From positions 1,240,001 through 1,304,000 of the forward strand of contig CP119310.1 in assembly GCA_029203185.1 (NCBI GenBank): DNA of 64,000 nucleotides. The letters are read 5' to 3'. The position numbers and the translations under genes were made by a program. The stretch is from Candidatus Chryseobacterium colombiense. Lineage in GTDB: Bacteria; Bacteroidota; Bacteroidia; Flavobacteriales; Weeksellaceae. Below the pieces are notes generated by a model. It saw only the letters and a list, made by a program, of their open reading frames with translations. It was not told where the DNA came from and searched no databases. Below, one piece after another: positions 7,828 to 16,260 of the stretch (the stretch's first letter is position 1; every line of letters starts with the position of its first letter).

Positions 7828-10230
7828 ATGGCAAAAAAACTCATCTTCTTTCTGTTCATAATAATGACAGCAGGCTGTTTCCGGGCACAGGATAAGGCGG
7901 AGAAAGCACTAGAACTGTTTTCAGAAAAATATCCGCAGGAAAAAGTGCATCTGGTCTTTCATAAAAACAGCTTTATCGCCGGAGAAAATCTTTGGTTCAA
8001 ATCCTTTGTTTTCGACGGTTATGATATTTCAGGGGTTTCCACATCTTTATTTGTAGAGCTGTATGACAGTAATAAAGTACAGATCGGCAAAAAAATTGTC
8101 CCTTTAATCAACGGACAGGGCAGCGGTAATTTTTCCCTACCTGAAAGCCTGAAAGAGGGAATTTATTATGTACGGGCCTATACTACCTGGATGGCCAATT
8201 TCAATGAAGATTTTCAGACTGTACAATCTGTCGTTGTCTATAATCCTTCTTCGCCCCAGAAACTTGTGCTGAATACCGATTCGAAATGGACTGCCGCAGC
8301 ATTTCCGGAAAGCGGAACTTTTATAGACGGGATCAGTACCAAATTTGCGGTCCGACTGCAGTCTAAAGGCCTCACTCCGTCCGACTGGAGCGGCTATGTG
8401 GTAGATGCTGAAAAACCGGATGTGAAAATAACTTCTTTTAAAGGATTTGACCGGAATGTCGGAGCATTTTCAATCACTCCCCAAACCGGAAAAAGATACC
8501 AGCTTACCGTAACCGATTCCAAGGGGAATAAACAAACGATAAATTTACCTCCTGTTGCTGATTCCGGAATCCATCTTCAGGTAACGAGCGGCAATGACGC
8601 CATAAAATTCTCTTTAGCATCTAAAAACATTGCTCCGGGAACTTTGTATAAAGTAATTGCCATGATCAACAATCAGTTGGTTTTCAAGGTAAATTCAGAA
8701 AAAATACTGGAAAAAACTTATTTTATTCCTACCAGTCAGCTCATCAACGGGATATTGCAGTTTACCGTATTTGATGCGAAGGAAAATGTGGTAGCGCAAA
8801 GACTTTGTTTTGTGCAGCCTGATCAGTTAAAAATCAAAAAGCCTGCCCTTCAGTCTGTATCGCTTAACGAATCCCCAAGAGCTTCCAATTCTTTCACGAT
8901 CGCTCAAAACCCTGATCAGGAAGGTTATGCCGTACTGGTTCTCGATGAGAATTCCGAAAGCCCGGAAGATGAAAACAGTATGCTGAGTACTTTATGGCTT
9001 ACCGGAGATATTCCTTCAAAAATATATACCCCGGCTCAATATTTTGCCCCCAATCATAATTCTGAAGCACTGGATGCCCTTTTAATGACCGAAAAATGGA
9101 AAAGATTTGACTGGAACGCGATCATGGCCGGAACCTACCCTATTATCAGCTATCAACCTCAACCTTACATTTCTTATAAAGGAAAAGTAACGATCCAGGG
9201 TAAACCCGCTTCTGATACAGATATGAATTTATTGTTCAGCATGCCGGATAAAGGGATAAAAATCTACCAGGTAAAAACGGATTCGAAAGGCTTCTTTTCT
9301 TTAAGAGGTCTGATCTTTGAAGATGCTATTCAATTTTCTTACCAGCTTAATGATGCTAAAATCCCTAAAGAACAGGTGCAGGTTATTTTTCAGCCGGATT
9401 TTTCTTTTGTTCCTCTGAAAGGAAATCTTCCTTCCAATAATTATACCCTGGTACAGCGTACCGGCGAAGAGTCTACCCCTGAAATCAAAAGATACATGGT
9501 AACCAAGAGCACCCAAAATACCATCAACGAGAAAGCAACGCTGATTGAGGAAGTAAAGCTGATCCAGTCTAAAAAGGATAAAACCCGGGAGCTTAATGAG
9601 AAGCTAAGTGGTCCTCTGTTCCAGGGAGCCAATGAAACCATTTTTGATTTTGTGAATGACAATAATTCTGCACAGGGATCTATGAACATCCTGCAATGGC
9701 TACAGGGAAGGGTTGCCGGACTGACGCTGGAGATGGATATGGGAAATTACGTTCCGAAGTTAAGAGGAAGTACGGTAAACATCTACCTGGATGAAATGAG
9801 GATCGATCCTTCCCAGGTAAGTACGATCTCCACCTCGGATATTGCCATGGTAAAGGTGATTAAAGATTTCTTCGCAGGTGGATTTGGAGGCGGCGGAGGC
9901 GGTGCCATTGCGATCTATACCCGCAGAGGAGGCACTACAGGCTCCGTAAGCAATTCCAGCATCCCGTCAAAGCTGAAACAAATCACGCTGAACGGTTTTG
10001 ATAAAGAAACTCCATTTGTAAGCCCAATATATGGGAATGACAATTTTAACAGCATTTCGCAGGATCTCCGTACCACCCTGTACTGGAATCCTTATCTACA
10101 GGTACAACCTAAAGAACCGACTACGGTACAGTTTTTTAATAATGATGACGCGAAAAGCTATAAGGTTATTATTATGGGATTTGATGAGAAAAATTTAGCG
10201 CCTGTTTATTACAGCGAAACGATGAAATAA
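7828..10230 (+). CDS. secreted MG2-like protein with C-terminal TonB-plug-like domain, no beta-barrel
   Basis: 800 residues. The signal sequence MAKKLIFFLFIIMTAGCFRAQ could also be read as a lipoprotein signal with Cys17. Residues ~25-130 (EKVHLVFHKNSFIAGENLWF, LKEGIYYVRAYTTWM) resemble the macroglobulin MG2 type of beta-domain. More beta-sandwich and carboxypeptidase-regulatory-like segments follow (SYKGKVTIQGKPASDTDMN). Residues ~640-715 resemble a TonB-receptor plug: NILQWLQGRVAGLTLEM, LRGSTVNIYLDEM, DIAMVKVIKD, GGAIAIYTRRG. No 22-strand barrel follows; the protein ends ~90 residues later. Such barrel-less plug proteins occur across Bacteroidota with unknown function. A Gly-run loop (GGFGGGGGGA) marks the plug end. 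Confidence 0.7.
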   Translation: MAKKLIFFLFIIMTAGCFRAQDKAEKALELFSEKYPQEKVHLVFHKNSFIAGENLWFKSFVFDGYDISGVSTSLFVELYDSNKVQIGKKIVPLINGQGSGNFSLPESLKEGIYYVRAYTTWMANFNEDFQTVQSVVVYNPSSPQKLVLNTDSKWTAAAFPESGTFIDGISTKFAVRLQSKGLTPSDWSGYVVDAEKPDVKITSFKGFDRNVGAFSITPQTGKRYQLTVTDSKGNKQTINLPPVADSGIHLQVTSGNDAIKFSLASKNIAPGTLYKVIAMINNQLVFKVNSEKILEKTYFIPTSQLINGILQFTVFDAKENVVAQRLCFVQPDQLKIKKPALQSVSLNESPRASNSFTIAQNPDQEGYAVLVLDENSESPEDENSMLSTLWLTGDIPSKIYTPAQYFAPNHNSEALDALLMTEKWKRFDWNAIMAGTYPIISYQPQPYISYKGKVTIQGKPASDTDMNLLFSMPDKGIKIYQVKTDSKGFFSLRGLIFEDAIQFSYQLNDAKIPKEQVQVIFQPDFSFVPLKGNLPSNNYTLVQRTGEESTPEIKRYMVTKSTQNTINEKATLIEEVKLIQSKKDKTRELNEKLSGPLFQGANETIFDFVNDNNSAQGSMNILQWLQGRVAGLTLEMDMGNYVPKLRGSTVNIYLDEMRIDPSQVSTISTSDIAMVKVIKDFFAGGFGGGGGGAIAIYTRRGGTTGSVSNSSIPSKLKQITLNGFDKETPFVSPIYGNDNFNSISQDLRTTLYWNPYLQVQPKEPTTVQFFNNDDAKSYKVIIMGFDEKNLAPVYYSETMK

Positions 10231-10251
10231 AGCCTATTGTTAAGAGAAAAG

Positions 10252-10379
10252 AGGCTGTCTCAAAAGTCAAACAATTGGCTTTCTGACGAAGGAAGAATCT
10301 TATTGATAGCCAAATATATGAGATACTTCACTACATTTTATTCCGTTCAGAATGACACTGTTGAGACAGCCACTTTTTT
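10252..10379. repeat. palindromic element, terminator-like outer stem with nested REP-like repeat
   Basis: The outer arms GGCTGTCTCAAAAG and TGTTGAGACAGCC pair, and a TTTTTT run follows, so it can act as a terminator for the 7828 gene. Inside lies one copy of the dispersed repeat (CTGACGAAGGAAGAATCT ... CACTACATTTTATTCCGTTCAGAATGAC, written with a break). Confidence 0.75.
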
Positions 10380-10396
10380 ATTTTGAAACTTCATGA

Positions 10397-11101
10397 TTAT
10401 AACCAGAAATATATTTTTAAAATACAGCTGAGTATTAAACTGCTTTTACTAAAGCAAATTGTTTTTCTGTTCAATCTTTTAAGGTGAGTTCTAATACTTA
10501 AATTTTTCTTTCTATGGAATTGGTTCCAAATCTTTTAGTATCATGAATTTCTTTTGGAATCAGATATTGATAATTTCTAAGTTTATCAGTATAAATCTTT
10601 TGCGGTTTTGAATGTAGTAAAGTTTTTATAACAGCACTTAGGGTTTTGTTTGTTCTTTTTCCAATGTAAAATGCTGCAATGGTTTTGGTATTTTTATGAA
10701 TGGCATACACCAGCCATTGAGGATTTGCTTTTTTCCTGATAAAGATTCTCATCTCATCAAGTTCATACTGCTGATGAGCATAGTTTTCAGGCTGGAAAAT
10801 CTTGCCGGCAATACGGGTAATTCTTTTAAGCAAGGTTGTTGTAGAAATTTTTTAGTATCCGTGCTGTACTTCTTATTCCTAATCCTTCCTTTGTCAGTCG
10901 AATAATATTTGAATTGGTAGTTTTCCGATAAGCATTATAAGTATAATATTCTATAAATCTTTTATGGCAGTTTTTACAGAAATACTGTTGTTTTCCTGTT
11001 TTTGTAGTCCCATTTTTAATAATATGTTTTGAATAGCAGGAACAGCAGATTTTTGTATCACTAAGTCTGATACATGAGGAATGATCTTCAATCATTTGCA
11101 T
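10397..11101 (-). pseudogene. IS1-family transposase, broken by two frameshifts
   Basis: Read across three frames, this gives a full-size (~235 residue) IS1-type transposase. The first frame (11101 to ~10850) has the InsA zinc ribbon (CCSC ... FCKNCHKRF) and HTH (GLGIRSTARILK). The second frame (~10847-10498) has the DDE domain (YELDEMRIFIRKK, KIYTDKLRNY) up to GTNSIERK. A third frame carries the conserved tail (NLSIRTHLKRLNRKTICFSK) to a stop at 10399-10397. The first break is at a run of six T on the plus strand (10848-10853): removing one base restores ILKISTTTLLKRI. The second is at 10503-10507, where one base is missing. Programmed frameshifting could explain the first but not both. No clear terminal inverted repeats were found. 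Confidence 0.8.
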
Positions 11102-11199
11102 TTATTCTTTTCTGCAAAAATAAACAAGAGCAGGTGTTACCCTACCCTTGTTTTATGATTATCTTTTTTAATAGATATTGAAAATCAATGATTTAAATT

Positions 11200-11391
11200 T
11201 TATAAAATGTTTATCACTAACTCTGGAACATTACCGCTTCCGGTAATTAGGTACTGAAGATCTACGGTTGGAGTTACCTGGCTTAAGAAATCCTGAGTGG
11301 TGGATTTGATGTCTTTCTGCCATAGGACTTCCTGAGCGGATAGGCTCAGAACTGTGCATAGAAGGTATGCACCGATATAGAGTTTTTTCAT
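11200..11391 (-). pseudogene. truncated copy of the T9SS propeller gene
   Basis: The first ~52 codons (MKKLYIGAYLLCTVLSLSAQ, then EVLWQKDIKSTTQDFLSQVT) are nearly identical to the start of the 3908-5497 gene. After ITGS the match ends and an unrelated short tail (GNVPELVINIL) leads to a stop. The propeller and T9SS tail are gone, so this should be non-functional. The promoter element is preserved upstream. It lies just beside the IS1 remnant, which may have caused the truncation (inference). Confidence 0.8.
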
Positions 11392-11580
11392 CCCGTGTAT
11401 GTTTAAGTTTACTGTTATTAATTTTTTAAAAACGCTGCAAAAATATGGTTTTTACTTCATATGAACAGGGTTTGTATTGAAATATTTCGGAAATTCATCT
11501 GGTTATTTTAGTGTTAATTTATCGCTGATAACGCTGAAACAAAGGTATTATTGTGCAGCGACAAAGTCTGTCGTGTTTAA
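11236..11580. repeat. duplicated block, copy B
   Basis: Second copy of the block at 5342-5695. The -7 octamer and the small CGACA ... TGTCG hairpin are kept although the hairpin loop has changed (AGGGG in A, AAGTC in B). Confidence 0.85.
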
Positions 11581-11690
11581 GAATTTGTCAAAAAATAAAT
11601 TTTAGAATACAACGCTTATTAAGCATAACACAAGTTAAATAGAGCTACTTTTTTAGTTATACCCACATTATTCTTTTATAAAAAAGTCTG

Positions 11691-11698
11691 TATTTTTG
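11691..11698 (+). promoter_or_regulatory. -7 promoter element of tex
   Basis: TATTTTTG, a full match to TAnnTTTG, 18 nt before the tex ATG at 11716. Confidence 0.6.
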
Positions 11699-11715
11699 CC
11701 ATTCAAAAAAATAAA

Positions 11716-13839
11716 ATGAACACGACCCGCTATATACAGCAAACACTCAATATATCCGAAAAAAGCATCCATGCTACTTTAGAATTATTATCAGAAGACT
11801 GCACCATTCCTTTTATTTCGCGTTACCGGAAAGATAAAACCGGTAACCTGGATGAAACGCAGATCGAGCAGATTTCAAAGCTAAATAAACAGTTTCAAGA
11901 AATTCTTAAAAGAAAGGAAAGCATTTTAAAATCCATTGAGGAACAAAATGCCCTGTCTTCCGAACTGAAGCAAAGAATAGAAGAAAGTTTCGATATTCAG
12001 GAGCTTGAAGATTTGTACCTGCCCTTTAAGAAAAGAAAGAAAACCAAAGCTGATGTTGCAAAGGAAAAAGGACTTGAGCCTTTGGCCAAAATCATCATGA
12101 GCCAGAAAAACAACGATCTATTGTTTTTAGCTTCAAAGTACATCAATGATCATGTTCTGTCCGAAGAGGAGGCGTTGCAGGGGGCAAGAGACATCATGGC
12201 AGAATGGATCAACGAAAATATGTATGTTCGAAAAAATCTTCGCCGACTGTTTCAAAGAAAAGCAGTGGTCACTTCAAAAGTCGTAAAAGCGAAAAAGGAT
12301 GAAGAGGATGCTCAAAAATTCTCCCAGTATTTCGAATGGGAAGAAAACCTCAGCAGAACCCCGTCCCACCGATTGTTGGCCATGCTGAGAGCGGAAACGG
12401 AAGGTTTTGTGAAGACCAACGTAGGAATTGATAAAGAAGAAGCGATCGACTTTATTGAAAATGCCGTAATAAAATCCAATAATGAAACAGCTGAACAGAT
12501 TTCATTAGCGATCAAAGACAGCTATAAAAGATTATTGGAGCCTGCGATTTCCAATGAAACACTGCAGGAAGCCAAGGAAAAGGCAGATAAAAAAGCTATC
12601 GAGATCTTCTCGGAAAACTTAACGCAATTGCTATTGGCAGCTCCATTAGGAGAAAAGAGGATTCTTGCCATTGATCCGGGGTATAAAAGCGGCTGCAAGG
12701 TAGTCTGTCTGGATGAAAAGGGAGACCTTCTCCATAATGAAACCATTTATCCTCACGCTCCGCAGAATGAAAGCGGAATGGCGATGAAAAAGATACGTTC
12801 GATGGTAAACGCCTATAATATTGAAGCCATCTCGATCGGAAACGGAACCGCAAGCCGAGAAACTGAATTTTTTATTAAAAAAATTGCTTTTGACAAGCCA
12901 CTACAGGTTTTTGTAGTTTCGGAAGCCGGAGCATCGGTATATTCAGCAAGTAAAATTGCAAGGGACGAATTTCCTACTTATGATGTGACCGTTCGTGGTT
13001 CGGTTTCCATTGGCAGAAGATTGGCCGATCCATTGGCAGAGCTTGTGAAGATTGATCCGAAATCTATTGGAGTCGGACAGTATCAACACGATGTAGATCA
13101 GACTCAACTGAAAAACGAATTGGATTCTACGGTTATGAAATGCGTAAACTCTGTGGGAATCAACCTGAATACAGCCAGTAAGTCATTATTAAGCTACGTC
13201 TCGGGAATCGGAGAAAAAATGGCTGAGAACATCGTGAATTACCGTACTGAAAACGGTGCTTTTGAAGACCGGAAACAGCTGAAAAAAGTTCCGAGATTGG
13301 GTGAAAAAGCTTTTCAGCAGGCCGCAGCCTTCGTGAGAATTCATAATGCTAAAAATCCGTTGGACAATTCCGCCGTGCATCCTGAAGCCTACGGAATTGT
13401 TGAAAAAATGGCTAAGGATCTGGGAATCAAAACCAACGAACTGATTGCCAATAAAGAGAAAATTGCCTTAATACATCCTGAAAAATATATTGCAGAAGAC
13501 ATCGGTATCTTAAGCATTAAAGATATTTTAAAGGAGCTTGAAAAACCTGGATTAGACCCGAGAAAAGCCGCCAAAGTCTTTGAATTTGATCGTAATGTAA
13601 AAAAGATTACCGATTTAAAACCAGGAATGATCTTACCGGGAATTGTGAACAATATCACGGCTTTCGGATGTTTCGTAGATGTAGGGATTAAAGAAAGCGG
13701 ACTGGTTCATATCTCCCAATTGAAAGATGGTTTTGTTTCAGACGTTAACGAGGTGGTAAAACTGCATCAGCATGTTCAGGTGAAAGTCACTGAAATTGAT
13801 GAGGCCAGAAAGAGAATTCAGCTGAGTATGATATTGTAA
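11716..13839 (+). CDS. tex: Tex-family RNA-binding transcription accessory protein
   Basis: 707 residues, the normal length for Tex (E. coli YhgF ~770). Domain order is canonical: N-terminal helical Tex region (ISRYRKDKTGNLDE, ELEDLYLPFKKRKKTKADVA, residues ~33-120), a YqgF/RNase H-like domain starting ILAIDPGYKSGCKVVCLD (~316), the SIGRRLADPLAELVKIDPKS and VGQYQHDV stretch (~435-460), helix-hairpin-helix repeats (NTASKSLLSYVSGIGEKMAE), and a C-terminal S1 domain (PGIVNNITAFGCFVDVGI ... GLVHISQL, ~640-705). Tex binds nucleic acid in the cytoplasm and influences transcription and RNA handling. Monocistronic, with a clear promoter and terminator. Confidence 0.97.
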   Translation: MNTTRYIQQTLNISEKSIHATLELLSEDCTIPFISRYRKDKTGNLDETQIEQISKLNKQFQEILKRKESILKSIEEQNALSSELKQRIEESFDIQELEDLYLPFKKRKKTKADVAKEKGLEPLAKIIMSQKNNDLLFLASKYINDHVLSEEEALQGARDIMAEWINENMYVRKNLRRLFQRKAVVTSKVVKAKKDEEDAQKFSQYFEWEENLSRTPSHRLLAMLRAETEGFVKTNVGIDKEEAIDFIENAVIKSNNETAEQISLAIKDSYKRLLEPAISNETLQEAKEKADKKAIEIFSENLTQLLLAAPLGEKRILAIDPGYKSGCKVVCLDEKGDLLHNETIYPHAPQNESGMAMKKIRSMVNAYNIEAISIGNGTASRETEFFIKKIAFDKPLQVFVVSEAGASVYSASKIARDEFPTYDVTVRGSVSIGRRLADPLAELVKIDPKSIGVGQYQHDVDQTQLKNELDSTVMKCVNSVGINLNTASKSLLSYVSGIGEKMAENIVNYRTENGAFEDRKQLKKVPRLGEKAFQQAAAFVRIHNAKNPLDNSAVHPEAYGIVEKMAKDLGIKTNELIANKEKIALIHPEKYIAEDIGILSIKDILKELEKPGLDPRKAAKVFEFDRNVKKITDLKPGMILPGIVNNITAFGCFVDVGIKESGLVHISQLKDGFVSDVNEVVKLHQHVQVKVTEIDEARKRIQLSMIL

Positions 13840-13852
13840 TAACAAATAAAAA

Positions 13853-13889
13853 AAACACTGTTTAAGGAATTTAAGCAGTGTTTTTTTTT
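13853..13889 (+). terminator. rho-independent terminator of tex
   Basis: AAACACTG and CAGTGTTT form the stem around a 15-nt loop and a run of nine T follows, starting ~14 bp after the tex stop. Confidence 0.9.
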
Positions 13890-13997
13890 AATAATTTCTA
13901 TTTTCCATTTTATTTCATTTTGAAATTCCTTCAAGATTTCAGCTACTTATTTTTGGTGATGAGACACCGTGATTTCCCGTAACAATAATCTGGTAGA

Positions 13998-14075
13998 TGA
14001 GAAAAACCACAAACGGTTAGTTTTAATACCGTATTTGGTTATTTTACTAATTTACACGGGTTTGGTGGTTTCTCA
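13998..14075. promoter_or_regulatory. inverted repeat upstream of the curlin gene, possible operator
   Basis: TGAGAAAAACCACAAAC (13998-14014) and GTTTGGTGGTTTCTCA (14060-14075) form imperfect inverted arms of ~16 bp, ending 15 bp before the candidate -7 element. A regulator site or an mRNA leader structure are both possible; the position favours a site on DNA. Confidence 0.4.
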
Positions 14076-14090
14076 CTTTAGTTTTGCGTC

Positions 14091-14098
14091 TACCTTTG
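14091..14098 (+). promoter_or_regulatory. -7 promoter element of the curlin gene
   Basis: TACCTTTG matches TAnnTTTG, 32 nt before the curlin ATG at 14130. Confidence 0.5.
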
Positions 14099-14129
14099 TT
14101 TCACTATTAACCAATTAATTTTTACCAAA

Positions 14130-14948
14130 ATGAAAAATTTTATTACTGGTGTATTTACACTATTGGCAACAGGATTCGCATTCGCTCAAGCAAACATTGA
14201 TGTGAGTACTCAAATGGGAAACTTAAATGTAGCAACTGTGAATCAGGCAGGACTTCTTAATCAAAATTATCTTGTACAGGACGGTAATCGTAACAGTGCA
14301 GATATTGATCAAACCGGAGCTTTTAATCTAAATATTGCTTCGAGTCATGGTAACAGAAACTCTATTGACGTAGACCAAATAGGTTTAGCAAACGTAAACG
14401 TAACCAATCAGTTTGGGAATCGAAATTCTGCCAAAACATGGCAAGTAGGAGCTTATAACTCTACTACCCAAACACAAATTGGTAGAAGAAATGATGCAAC
14501 TTCCACACAATGGGGATGGGGAAATGAAGTAATACAATATCAGAATGGTAGAAGAAATGAAGCATCTGCCTTACAGGTAGGAATCGATAACAGCGCTACA
14601 CAAATACAGGCAGGTAGAAGAAATGATGCTTCAGCCGTACAACTTGGAAGTGGAAATTCTATTTTACAATATCAAATCGGTAATGATAATATGGCTTCTC
14701 ACACTCAGGTAGGTATGGATAATGTGGCTGCTGCTACACAGGTAGGTAATAATAATTCTGCAACAGGAGTACAAATTGGTTCTGACAACGAATTGTATCA
14801 ATTACAGATTGGTAATTCGAATACAGCAATTGATTCTCAATTAGGAAATAGTAATATGACATCAGTAAGTCAATTCGGAACTTACAATTTCCACTTAGGA
14901 ACTCAGGTTGGAAATGGTAATTCATTGACAGTAGTACAATCTAACTAA
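14130..14948 (+). CDS. major curlin-type amyloid subunit (CsgA-like)
   Basis: 272 residues. A signal peptide (MKNFITGVFTLLATGFAFAQ) is followed by about 22 tandem curlin repeats with the QxGxxN signature and a period of ~11 residues (for example NQAGLLN, DQIGLAN, TQIGRRN, LQVGIDN, TQVGNNN, TQVGNGN). One unit has His in place of Gln (HGNRN). Each unit should form one strand-turn-strand of a beta-solenoid, giving functional amyloid fibres on the cell surface via CsgG. E. coli CsgA has five repeats of about twice this length, so this fibre subunit is much longer. Own promoter and terminator upstream of the csg secretion genes, which allows higher expression of the fibre subunit. Confidence 0.93.
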   Translation: MKNFITGVFTLLATGFAFAQANIDVSTQMGNLNVATVNQAGLLNQNYLVQDGNRNSADIDQTGAFNLNIASSHGNRNSIDVDQIGLANVNVTNQFGNRNSAKTWQVGAYNSTTQTQIGRRNDATSTQWGWGNEVIQYQNGRRNEASALQVGIDNSATQIQAGRRNDASAVQLGSGNSILQYQIGNDNMASHTQVGMDNVAAATQVGNNNSATGVQIGSDNELYQLQIGNSNTAIDSQLGNSNMTSVSQFGTYNFHLGTQVGNGNSLTVVQSN

Positions 14949-14961
14949 TAAGTTAATAAGC

Positions 14962-15003
14962 AATGAAAAGGAGAAGCTAAAACACTTCTCCTTTTCATTT
15001 TTT
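14962..15003 (+). terminator. strong hairpin terminator after the curlin gene
   Basis: A perfect 15-bp stem AATGAAAAGGAGAAG / CTTCTCCTTTTCATT with an 8-nt loop and a T run. It separates the curlin gene from the downstream csg genes. Confidence 0.9.
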
Positions 15004-15111
15004 AACAACCGTATTTTCCCTATTGAATGTAACTGGAAACAATGATTTTAATAGTGTACCCTATTCATGTGTTTTGTGGAAATAAGTATTAAGGTACCTT
15101 TAAATAAAAAA

Positions 15112-15516
15112 ATGAACACCCTCGTCCGATTCTTTTTCTGCGTTGGATTGTTACTTTTTTCTTATATGAAATCGCAACAGGTAGAATGGAATCAAATTAA
15201 CAGCAACAATGCTTTAGATTTAACGCTCGTACAGGCTAAAGATAATTTTACTTCATATTCAAATATTATACAGATAGGAGATGCTAATAATGTGGAGGCC
15301 ATGATCAATGCGAAAACCAGTATTCTTATCCAGCAGCTTGGAGATTACAACAGCTTATTCTTTAACAATTCTTTTTCGGATACCAAGACAAAAAACGCAA
15401 TCAGCACCCAAGGTAATAACAATATTATCGATATAACGGGAAGCAACAGTGTATCTGAAAACATGAAGCTGAATGTAAAAGGTGATAATATGACCATATT
15501 TATGCGGAATTATTAA
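15112..15516 (+). CDS. minor curlin-like protein (CsgB-like candidate nucleator)
   Basis: 134 residues from the ATG at 15112. The longer reading from 15067 is less likely, as the signal peptide MNTLVRFFFCVGLLLFSYMK starts here. The mature part has four curlin-like units (IIQIGDANNVEA, IQQLGDYNSLFF, ISTQGNNNIIDI, LNVKGDNMTIF) with less regular spacing than the main curlin. This and its position directly before csgE fit a CsgB-type nucleator or minor subunit that seeds fibres at the surface. It begins the csg secretion operon, 7 bp before csgE. The role is inferred from context; the repeats are visible. Confidence 0.75.
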   Translation: MNTLVRFFFCVGLLLFSYMKSQQVEWNQINSNNALDLTLVQAKDNFTSYSNIIQIGDANNVEAMINAKTSILIQQLGDYNSLFFNNSFSDTKTKNAISTQGNNNIIDITGSNSVSENMKLNVKGDNMTIFMRNY

Positions 15517-15523
15517 AAAAGAA

Positions 15524-16255
15524 ATGATGAGAAAAATTCTTTTACTGTTTATTTTTCTTGCCATCTTTCTGTCCGTTGACTGCTATGCTCAGGAAGAAAG
15601 AAAAGTATCTGCCAAAATTGAAAGTGAAACCATAGAACAGCAATTAATTGTAAAAGCTTTTGCCTCCAACAGCACCACTGTCTATAAAGAACTGAATTAT
15701 CTTTTAGTATCCATCAAAAAAGGAAACGGGGGCAATCTTTCCAATAACCGCCAAAGCGGAAAGTTTTCCATAAACCCCAATGAAGTAAAAAAGCTATCCG
15801 AGCTCAGTGTAAATCTGGATAAAAAAGATGCTTTAAAAATATTTCTCTATATAAGAGATGAAGAATCTCAAAAACTTATTGCTAAAGATAGTCTGGAAAT
15901 CAACCAGGAAGCCTTTAGTAAGAAAACAAGTAAAATTGAAGAAGATGTTTTCTCAGAACTTAAAGGACTGACCATAGATGAAACAAAAACCAAAGTGGGA
16001 AAAGACTTTTATGATTTGTTTTACATGCAATACAGCCAGCTTCCGGAGAAAAACAATTCTACAATCACGATATCAGAGATTCCTACACGGGGAGTAAACG
16101 GACAGATTAATATTGCAATTGAAGATAAGGTTATCTATAGTTTCATGACCAATCCCAGTGAAGACTATTTAAAAGAACAGCTTTTTAACAGCTTCCGCTT
16201 GATTAAAGAATTTATCGCTAAGAAAAATCTTATTAAAAATGAATTTATATACTAA
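15524..16255 (+). CDS. csgE: CsgE-type curli assembly protein with CsgH-like N-terminal domain
   Basis: 243 residues with a signal peptide (MMRKILLLFIFLAIFLSVDC, then YAQ). The C-terminal part (~142-235: SELKGLTIDETKTKVGKDFY, then DLFYMQY ... ISEIPTRGVNGQINIAI) is a CsgE domain, which caps and specifies CsgG from the periplasmic side. E. coli CsgE is only ~129 residues. The extra N-terminal ~100 residues (VSAKIESETIEQQLIVKAFA ... YLLVSIKKGNGG ... RQSGKF) have the strand pattern of the curlin inhibitor/chaperone CsgH, so one polypeptide may both hold curlin soluble and deliver it to the pore. The CsgE call is firm; the CsgH call is by eye. Start ATG at 15524, with a second ATG right after. Confidence 0.85.
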   Translation: MMRKILLLFIFLAIFLSVDCYAQEERKVSAKIESETIEQQLIVKAFASNSTTVYKELNYLLVSIKKGNGGNLSNNRQSGKFSINPNEVKKLSELSVNLDKKDALKIFLYIRDEESQKLIAKDSLEINQEAFSKKTSKIEEDVFSELKGLTIDETKTKVGKDFYDLFYMQYSQLPEKNNSTITISEIPTRGVNGQINIAIEDKVIYSFMTNPSEDYLKEQLFNSFRLIKEFIAKKNLIKNEFIY

Positions 16256-16260
16256 AAACA

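Noticed and set aside
9888..9903. GGCGGAGGCGGTGCC-type G-rich stretch
   Set aside because: It simply encodes the Gly-run loop of the plug-like domain.
14200..14940. Regular short repeats that could look like a CRISPR array
   Set aside because: The period is ~33 bp, fully in frame, and encodes curlin QxGxxN units; there are no spacers or cas genes.
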